From: Candidatus Polarisedimenticolaceae bacterium
GTDB lineage: Bacteria > Pseudomonadota > Gammaproteobacteria > Chromatiales > Chromatiaceae
DNA: 39,418 bases
NCBI GenBank assembly: GCA_021647945.1
Contig: JAKITT010000022.1
Location: 1-39,418, forward strand
Direction: 5' to 3'
The notes below the pieces were generated by a model. It did no database searches. It saw only the letters and a list, made by a program, of their open reading frames with translations, and was not told the origin of the DNA. Shown piece by piece: positions 9,358 through 14,361 of this stretch (positions within the stretch are counted from its first letter, which is position 1; every line of letters starts with the position of its first letter). A program made the translations under genes and the position numbers.

Positions 9358-9745
9358 CTACTCTTCTAGATAGTTCGCAATTTCAATCAAATTATTATCC
9401 GGGTCTCTAACGTAGAGTGACGTGATGGCACCTAATTGCACCCGTACGGGCAACAGGCCCCGCCTCTATCAAAACACCACACTCTTGCAGCTGTTGAGCA
9501 ATCTCCAATAGAGATGTTGATGTAATAAAACAGAGATCCGCTGAACCCGGCATCGGCCGCGCAGCTTTCGGCTCAAACTCACAACCCTGCTGATGAAGAT
9601 TGATCTTCTGCCGGCCAAACAGCAGCGCCTTACGCCCCTGACCAAACGTCATCTCTTGCATGCCCATGACCTGGGTATAGAAACGACAGGTGACAGCAAT
9701 ATCCTTCACGGTGAGCACTAGATGATCAAGCCGGTCAATTTTCAT
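9358..9745 (-). pseudogene. VOC-family (glyoxalase/dioxygenase-fold) protein, frameshifted
   Basis: The frame starts MKIDRLDHLVLTVKDIA (ATG 9745), a classic VOC first beta strand with its metal-site His. It continues through FYTQVMGMQEMTF and a second module as far as VARTGAI. At about 9433 one extra base shifts the frame, giving 7 aberrant residues and a stop at 9407. Removing that base restores a normal family ending, GAITSLYVRDPDNNLIEIAN, then YLEE and a stop at 9358-9360. The whole stretch is 388 bases, that is 129 codons plus one base. The lost end carries the last metal-ligand Glu (LIEIAN), so the short product would probably be inactive. It is the last member of the SCO1 group, 19 bases after the SCO1 stop. 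A sequencing error is the main alternative. Confidence 0.8.
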
Positions 9746-9764
9746 CACCCCTCCCGCCGATGCG

Positions 9765-10367
9765 TCAACCTCTCTCTTGCAACAGTAGCCGCAGCTCTGC
9801 AAGTACGACCTCTGATGAGGTGCCATGCGGCAGCACTTTTCGTAACCGCCCTGCACCATCCAATAGATAGATACGGGATGAGTGATCAACCGAGTAATTG
9901 CCCTGTTCGTCTATTTCCGTTTTACGGTAGACCGAACCATAACGTGCCGCCACCTCAGCCACCTGCTCAGATGAGCCCGTTATGCCTAAAATCTGCTTAT
10001 TAAAGTAGCTCGCATACTCTTTTAACCGCTCGACATCATCCCGCTCGGGATCAAGACTGATAAAAAAAGCTTGGGATCGCGCCTGCTCTTGTGGTGTCAA
10101 TGCGTGCAGTGCCGCACTTAATAGACTCAAACTGGTTGGGCAGATATCAGGGCACCAAGTGTAGCCAAAATAGATCGCCACCACTTTGCCACGGTAATCC
10201 TTTAGATCAACTTTGCCTGCCGATGAGTGCAGCACAAAATCACCGCCTTTTGGCAGCGCTGGCGTCATTGGGGTTTTTGGGGCCTCTGGCTGCCAGATCA
10301 ATACGCCCAACAGCAACACAGCCAACAGGCCGATCAATCCAATGGGCATCAATGCTTTGTTGTTCAT
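9765..10367 (-). CDS. SCO1/SenC/PrrC-family copper chaperone, thioredoxin fold
   Basis: The 200-residue protein has one N-terminal membrane anchor (about residues 7-26) and a periplasmic thioredoxin-like domain. The copper-binding CxxxC motif is present (YTWCPDICPTS), with the distal His ligand in SVDHSSRIYLLD. Family members deliver copper to the CuA centre of cytochrome c oxidase or act as periplasmic thiol/redox factors. No oxidase subunit genes are in the window, so the client is unknown. It lies 38 bases after an anchored unknown protein and 19 bases before the VOC gene, likely one transcript. The group is preceded by a RegA/PrrA-like dyad at 10960-10976. Confidence 0.93.
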   Translation of the reverse strand: MNNKALMPIGLIGLLAVLLLGVLIWQPEAPKTPMTPALPKGGDFVLHSSAGKVDLKDYRGKVVAIYFGYTWCPDICPTSLSLLSAALHALTPQEQARSQAFFISLDPERDDVERLKEYASYFNKQILGITGSSEQVAEVAARYGSVYRKTEIDEQGNYSVDHSSRIYLLDGAGRLRKVLPHGTSSEVVLAELRLLLQERG

Positions 10368-10405
10368 ATTTAATATCCAGCCAGCATGACTTAATTCAGG
10401 ATTTT

Positions 10406-10882
10406 TTAGTGTCTATCCGTAACAAAACGAAACGGAACGGCAACCATACCGCTACCGGTCTCCAATAACACACTCACCTCCCACTCCATAGAATTGCGGA
10501 TACAGACCGGCAACATCCCCTCACCAGAGAAATCACCCGCAGATTGCGCGGTTAACTGAGGCCGATTAATCCCCATATTCATACCCAGCCCCTGAATATC
10601 AATAAACACCTTCTCCGCCTCCACACCATCCAGTTTCACCTGAAACTGCAACGGTGCTACCAGTGGGATTGGGCGAGGCTCTATGGAGAGCGTAATACGC
10701 TGCCCATCAGCCATCTCTGTACTACAGGGGCCACGTTGCAGATCACAGCCTGCATCAAAAGGGAGGGTGGTAACCACCTGCGGATTGATCATAGGCCACA
10801 ACTTATAACCCACTGCTGACAAAAGTATCAGCAGTAATCCAGCAGCAATCAGCCAAAGAGAGTGGTTTACTTTTTCAGTCAT
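10406..10882 (-). CDS. Membrane-anchored periplasmic protein of unknown function
   Basis: From the chosen ATG (10882) the protein is 158 residues. It has a short N-terminus, one membrane segment (about residues 9-27, WLIAAGLLLILLSAVGYKLW) and a beta-rich outer domain. That domain has two close cysteines (AGCDLQRGPC), a GLGMNMGIN motif and a conserved-looking GMLPVCIRN near the end. I do not recognise a named family with confidence. The Cys and Met content and the position just before SCO1 suggest a role in copper or cytochrome oxidase assembly, which is inference. An in-frame ATG at 10921 adds 13 residues, but it would overlap a likely -10 region. Confidence 0.75.
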   Translation of the reverse strand: MTEKVNHSLWLIAAGLLLILLSAVGYKLWPMINPQVVTTLPFDAGCDLQRGPCSTEMADGQRITLSIEPRPIPLVAPLQFQVKLDGVEAEKVFIDIQGLGMNMGINRPQLTAQSAGDFSGEGMLPVCIRNSMEWEVSVLLETGSGMVAVPFRFVTDRH

Positions 10883-10959
10883 AGACGGTTCATGGCGGTT
10901 GATTAGAGAAGCAATCGCCATTGTAAACGATCATTGTAAACGTAGGAATGGCTTAACAC

Positions 10960-10976
10960 TGCGACATTCTGTCGCA
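10960..10976 (-). promoter_or_regulatory. RegA/PrrA/RoxR-like operator before the SCO1 group
   Basis: The perfect dyad TGCGACAGAATGTCGCA (minus strand) contains GCGAC-N5-GTCGC, matching the RegA/PrrA-type consensus GCGNC-N5-GNCGC. It lies 39 to 78 bases before the two possible starts of the first gene. Between it and the gene are two tandem CATTGTAAACG copies (10919-10943), whose minus-strand TACAAT could serve as -10 boxes. SenC/PrrC proteins are classical neighbours of RegBA/PrrBA, which makes the match more credible. No regA-like gene is in the window. Confidence 0.45.
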
Positions 10977-11014
10977 CAAAAGAAAAGGGTGCGGGGCAAC
11001 GCCCCAACACCCTT
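10976..11014 (-). terminator. Rho-independent terminator after cytochrome c
   Basis: On the minus strand AAGGGTG and GGGGC pair with GCCCC and CACCCTT around a 3-base loop, followed by the T-rich tail TTTTCTTTT. It ends the cytochrome c transcript and insulates the SCO1 group downstream. Confidence 0.85.
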
Positions 11015-11025
11015 CTCTCATAGTC

Positions 11026-11058
11026 GATATGTTTTCAGCCAGAGGCTGGGAACATATC
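11026..11058 (-). other. Strong hairpin after the cytochrome c gene
   Basis: GATATGTT and CAGCC pair with GGCTG and AACATATC around an AGA loop, with a small internal bulge. A third small stem (AACCCAGT / ACTGGGTT, 11060-11082) overlaps the stop codon. Three stems in a row thus follow the gene, perhaps protecting an abundant transcript from 3' exonucleases. Confidence 0.6.
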
Positions 11059-11072
11059 AAACCCAGTCATAT

Positions 11073-11384
11073 TTACTGGGTTGAAATCCAAGCTGCAATC
11101 TCTTTGATCTCATCAGCAGAGACACCCGCCATGACACCTTTCATTGCAGCTGTGCCACCGTTGTTGCGAGCACCACTCTTGATATCAGTCATCTGCTGAA
11201 TAACATATTTTTTGAACTGGCCAGCCAACCTAGGGTTCATAGGCATAATGTCCATGCCTTTAGCATCAGGACCGTGACAGCCACCACAGCCTTTAGCAGC
11301 AAACAGATCAGCGCCACCAGCAGAAGCGGTACCCATACCAAGAACCAGAACAGCTGTGCTAGCAATAAGAGCGATTTTTTTCAT
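11073..11384 (-). CDS. Small periplasmic class I c-type cytochrome
   Basis: The 103-residue precursor has a clear signal peptide (MKKIALIASTAVLVLG, cleavage near ASA-GG) and one heme c site, CGGCH, around residue 33. The likely distal Met ligand is in MDIMPMNPRLAGQ or TAAMKGVMAG. The layout matches short cytochrome c553/c4-half proteins used as soluble electron carriers to terminal oxidases or other respiratory enzymes. An AGGAA Shine-Dalgarno precedes the ATG. It stands alone, with its own terminator, next to the SCO1 group, which fits a respiratory neighbourhood. Confidence 0.93.
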   Translation of the reverse strand: MKKIALIASTAVLVLGMGTASAGGADLFAAKGCGGCHGPDAKGMDIMPMNPRLAGQFKKYVIQQMTDIKSGARNNGGTAAMKGVMAGVSADEIKEIAAWISTQ

Positions 11385-11543
11385 AGGAAATTCCTCGTTA
11401 ATAAATTTGACCCGACGGCCAGAAAGATAGTGCTCTTTCCAGATGCAAAGGGGCGGCTATTCTAGCATTAAACGAAAATTCGCTGTCAAGCGGGAATACC
11501 CTACCGAATCACTAATTTATTACACAAAAACCGAGGAAAGCCG

Positions 11544-11591
11544 CACTCCAACCCCTTTATGGGAATTTATTTCCCTTTTGGGGCTGGAGTG
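11544..11591 (-). other. Nested 48-base hairpin between DUF2892 and cytochrome c genes
   Basis: CACTCCA.CCCC pairs with GGGG.TGGAGTG (one mismatch), and an inner stem GGGAA / TTCCC closes on a 5-base loop. It lies 46 bases after the DUF2892 stop and about 160 bases before the cytochrome c start. There is no U-tract. It may be a 3' stabiliser or a structured leader. Confidence 0.55.
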
Positions 11592-11636
11592 GGTTAAAGG
11601 AGGTGCTCTTCAGAACCCTATGAGAAAGAGTCCAGC

Positions 11637-11867
11637 TTAGTGGTCACTCGCTGCTTTTTCTGTATCACATTTTGCACAGGTTGAGATACCCAGCAGCGGA
11701 TAGAGTGGGCACCAATTAATAAGTGCGGTAAACAGCGGCACAATACCGATGACACCTAACCAATTAATTTCACCACCACCCAGCGCGGGGCCAAAACCCC
11801 AAGCCAGTAGAGCAACACCTACCACCAAACGAACGATACGATCAATTCCACCAACATTTTTAGCCAT
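11637..11867 (-). CDS. DUF2892 (YgaP-tail-like) inner membrane protein
   Basis: The 76-residue protein has the DUF2892 pattern: MAKNVGGIDRIVRLVVGVAL at the N-terminus, two membrane segments (about 12-30 and 37-52) and the family signature NWCPLYPLLGISTC. A CxxC pair (CAKC) follows near residues 65-68. DUF2892 occurs alone or fused to rhodanese domains and is often next to sulfur or redox stress genes. A GGAG Shine-Dalgarno precedes the start. The divergent-length leader contains a TGTGAC-ATA-GTCACA dyad, and a Crp/Fnr regulator gene lies just upstream, so regulation by that protein is likely. Confidence 0.88.
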   Translation of the reverse strand: MAKNVGGIDRIVRLVVGVALLAWGFGPALGGGEINWLGVIGIVPLFTALINWCPLYPLLGISTCAKCDTEKAASDH

Positions 11868-11950
11868 GATAATTCTCCATTAAAAAACAGTTAGAGCATC
11901 GATTTCCTTAGCTCTTGTGAAGAATAATAGGTCAGATTATTGGATATGTA

Positions 11951-11965
11951 TGTGACATAGTCACA
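11951..11965. promoter_or_regulatory. Crp/Fnr-type dyad upstream of the DUF2892 gene
   Basis: TGTGACATAGTCACA is a 6-3-6 perfect dyad, 84 bases before the DUF2892 start and 42 bases after the stop of a Crp/Fnr-family gene. The half-site equals the CRP half-site (TGTGA), but the spacing is one base shorter than the usual TGTGA-N6-TCACA. Assignment to the neighbouring regulator is inference. Confidence 0.5.
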
Positions 11966-12006
11966 CAAGGGTTTGGCTTATCTACCATCGGCTTGAAGAG
12001 GTGTAG

Positions 12007-12690
12007 TTATCCCTCTCGGCTCTTCTGCTCCAGCCAGGGGATATCAAGCAGACGGACATGGCCACGACTGACCTTAATATGCCCGCTCGTCTCAAAATCT
12101 TTCAGGATGCGGCTCACCACCTCACGCGAGCTGCCCAGGTCTGAGGCGATCTCCTGATGCGTCACCGCAATCTCGTCACCACTCTCTATCGAACGCTTCA
12201 CCAACAGGGCAGCAATACGCCGATCTACTCGACGAAAGGCGACCTCCTCCACCATACTGATCACATCGGCAAAACGCCCAGAAATGAGACCAAAAATATA
12301 TTCACGCCAAGCCTCTGACTCACCCATCCAGCGTTTTACATCAGCCACCGGAACAACAATTGCCTCAACAGCGGTCTCACTAACCGCATAAGCGGGAAAA
12401 GGCACCTGACTCAGAATGCAGGAGGCGGTGAGGATACAGCTCTCGCCAACACCCAGGCGGTAGAGGGTGATCTCGCGTCCATTTTCACCCAACTTATAGA
12501 CACGCGCACGGCCGTCCAACAGTAGCGCCAAACTGCCGCACTCCGCCCCTTGGCTACAAATTTGCTGCCCCGGCGACAGAGTGACCCGCTGGGCACGTCG
12601 AAAAAAATAGCGCACAAAGGCGGGATCTGCACTACGCAGAAAAGGAAATGCGTCCGTGATGCGGTTTACCAAGGACTGTTCAGTAATCAT
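12007..12690 (-). CDS. Crp/Fnr-family transcriptional regulator
   Basis: The 227-residue protein has an N-terminal cyclic-nucleotide-binding-like beta barrel (about 20-140; QICSQGAECGSLALLLDGRA) and a C-terminal winged helix (about 160-220). Its recognition helix region is VTHQEIASDLGSSREVVSRI. The barrel carries several cysteines (QICSQGAEC; GESCILTASCILS) that are not cAMP ligands, so a redox or thiol signal is more likely than cAMP. There is no N-terminal Fnr-type iron-sulfur Cys cluster. It lies upstream of the DUF2892 gene on the same strand, with a palindromic site between them, so that gene is the first candidate target. Confidence 0.92.
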   Translation of the reverse strand: MITEQSLVNRITDAFPFLRSADPAFVRYFFRRAQRVTLSPGQQICSQGAECGSLALLLDGRARVYKLGENGREITLYRLGVGESCILTASCILSQVPFPAYAVSETAVEAIVVPVADVKRWMGESEAWREYIFGLISGRFADVISMVEEVAFRRVDRRIAALLVKRSIESGDEIAVTHQEIASDLGSSREVVSRILKDFETSGHIKVSRGHVRLLDIPWLEQKSREG

Positions 12691-12806
12691 AATCCTCTCC
12701 TTGAACCTAAAATATGTCGTTCACTGCATGGTGCCACTCAGCCAACAGATGAGCCACTAAATTCAGGCTATATAAAGAAGGGCATTGATATCAAAAGATG
12801 ATTCAT

Positions 12807-12876
12807 TGTAGGAGCGGCGCCTCGCCGCGATGCATTTCGCTGCCAAGCCCAATCGCGGCGAGGCACCGTTCCTACA
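12807..12876. repeat. REP-like inverted pair (class different from the RAYT repeats)
   Basis: Two 24-base arms face each other around 22 bases: TGTAGGAGCGGCGCCTCGCCG-type on the left, and its reverse complement with two changes on the right. Each arm can itself fold (GCGGCG-CCT-CGCCGC) and begins with GTAGG, as REP sequences do. It occupies the 308-base gap between the Crp/Fnr gene and the GIY-YIG gene. The rest of that gap shows no gene. Confidence 0.75.
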
Positions 12877-12998
12877 GGCTCTTTACATAGACATACTGAG
12901 CTTCGCACCTAATCAGTGGCATCATCAATAACAGAACTCAGAGGCTGTTAGCTATTACCTAGATCCTGCAAGTGGTCGTGCGTGCAGGGTGTGAGGTA

Positions 12999-13466
12999 TT
13001 AAAGAGACTCCCTCTTGATCATCGCATGATCGACAACCGTGCGGTAAGCACGCCGACGAAAGCCATCAAACGAGGGGCGCTGTTTGGTATAGAGCAGATG
13101 TGTTTCACAGTCACAATCACTGGAACCAAAACCCGGCTGAGGCACCTGCGACCCCCGCCGTTCACGCACCAGCTCCGCCCACTGGTGTTCGCGCCGCTCT
13201 GGATCGTGGCTGAACCAGATCTCTCGCAGCGGAGCAACCAGCCGCAAATAATCGATATGCCAGCGAGGCCGAGGGGATATTTTTCTGTGGTGCGCACAGC
13301 GTGCTTTGATGCCACCTGGGCCAAAGGCGCTGCCACTATAGAGATACCAGCCCGCTTTTAACGACAACAGGCCAAGGCTACCCACCTCAACCTGCTGCGC
13401 CTCTGGTAACTGCAACAGCAGTAGATAGGTGCCAGGCTGGTTAGTTGGTTGATGTTTAGTGCGCAT
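12999..13466 (-). CDS. GIY-YIG-like DUF123 protein
   Basis: The ~155-residue protein matches the DUF123 type of GIY-YIG fold: GTYLLLLQLP (the GIY-like strand), GWYLYSGSAFGPGG (the YIG-like strand), then an RCAHHRK...WHIDYL segment. Members are small proteins of unknown or nuclease-related function, in part found fused to endonuclease III in archaea. ATG 13466 is chosen for its GGGG Shine-Dalgarno spacing; ATG 13469 and 13502 are alternatives. The start overlaps the end of the upstream YqhA-like gene by 11 bases, so the two are translationally coupled. Confidence 0.8.
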   Translation of the reverse strand: MRTKHQPTNQPGTYLLLLQLPEAQQVEVGSLGLLSLKAGWYLYSGSAFGPGGIKARCAHHRKISPRPRWHIDYLRLVAPLREIWFSHDPERREHQWAELVRERRGSQVPQPGFGSSDCDCETHLLYTKQRPSFDGFRRRAYRTVVDHAMIKRESL

Positions 13467-13998
13467 CATCCCCAAGATGCGAGAGATAGAGTGATAGCCC
13501 AATCAGCGCAATGCCTGCCGCCAGCATCAGTAGGTCGAGCGCCGTTGAAAAATTGATGCGCAGTGCATACTCAAAGAAACGCACAATCAAGATCATCAAA
13601 ATCACTTTTGCCAGCCGGCTTTTCAGATCATCTAAGCTGGTAATCAACAACACTTTGGAGGAGTTCTCAGACTCTTCCGCCTTATCAATCTTACTAATGA
13701 AGAGTTCATAAAGCCCCAGCGAGAAGATCAGCAGTACAATCGCCAATAGAAAACCATCGATCACCTCAACCACATGGGTGACGGTACTGGTGCGCAGCTC
13801 AACACGCTCAGCCCCAGTCAAATCAGGTGAGGCATAGTGCACCAAATGAGTGAGCATATAGAAGGCATCAACCGTGGCGACAAAAAACATCGACAGCGCA
13901 ACCACCAGACTCACCACCACAGCCAATAGAACAACTAGCCGGCTCTCCCACAAGAAACTTTCAAAAAACTGTTCTACTCTTTTCAATGTAGTCACCAT
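13456..13998 (-). CDS. YqhA/UPF0114-family inner membrane protein
   Basis: The 180-residue protein begins MVTTLKRVEQFFESFLWESR, the usual YqhA N-terminus, and has four likely membrane segments (about 20-45, 78-100, 128-145 and 150-170). A cytoplasmic-looking loop with SSKVLLITSLDDLKSRLAKV lies between the second and third, a conserved part of the family. The function is unknown. The gene is first in a two-gene unit with the GIY-YIG protein. Confidence 0.87.
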   Translation of the reverse strand: MVTTLKRVEQFFESFLWESRLVVLLAVVVSLVVALSMFFVATVDAFYMLTHLVHYASPDLTGAERVELRTSTVTHVVEVIDGFLLAIVLLIFSLGLYELFISKIDKAEESENSSKVLLITSLDDLKSRLAKVILMILIVRFFEYALRINFSTALDLLMLAAGIALIGLSLYLSHLGDDAH

Positions 13999-14100
13999 GC
14001 AAATTTTATATTGGGCGGATCATAACCGGATTACTGCGGCAGGATCGATAGCTGAGGCATTTAACCCCAATATAAAACGGGATAAACTTACAGCTGCTTC

Positions 14101-14146
14101 CTAGGGAGTCTCTGAACAAGTCATGATTGTTTTAGAGACTCCCTAG
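14101..14146. repeat. 46-base perfect-ended palindromic mini-element with CTAG ends
   Basis: CTAGGGAGTCTCT (14101-14113) and AGAGACTCCCTAG (14134-14146) are exact reverse complements around AAGTCATGATTG-containing sequence. The outer CTAG on each side fits a 4-base YTAR target duplication, as made by IS5-group transposases, with GGAGTCTCTGAA as terminal repeat. Related pieces occur at 535-562, 25180-25265 and 27337-27380. The remaining bases up to rapA (14147-14361) hold no recognisable feature. Confidence 0.65.
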
Positions 14147-14361
14147 GGCAACTACACGGATGTTGGCTCATAAAACAGCAAAAGCAGGGATAATAACTCA
14201 GCCAACGTGTTTCAAAGTAAGCCATGGTTTTCGGGCAGATTGAATCCGCCTAAAAAAAAATCATGGCCTGTACAGAAGCACTCATATTGGCTACCCCCTT
14301 TTATCAGGGCGGCGTTTCACTTAGAGTATGCCCCCTAAAATTTAACTATGGGCAGTAAGAA

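Noticed and set aside
9407-9450. Programmed frameshift in the VOC gene
   Set aside because: No slippery heptamer or stimulatory hairpin is evident, and the family has no known recoding. Mutation or sequencing error is simpler.
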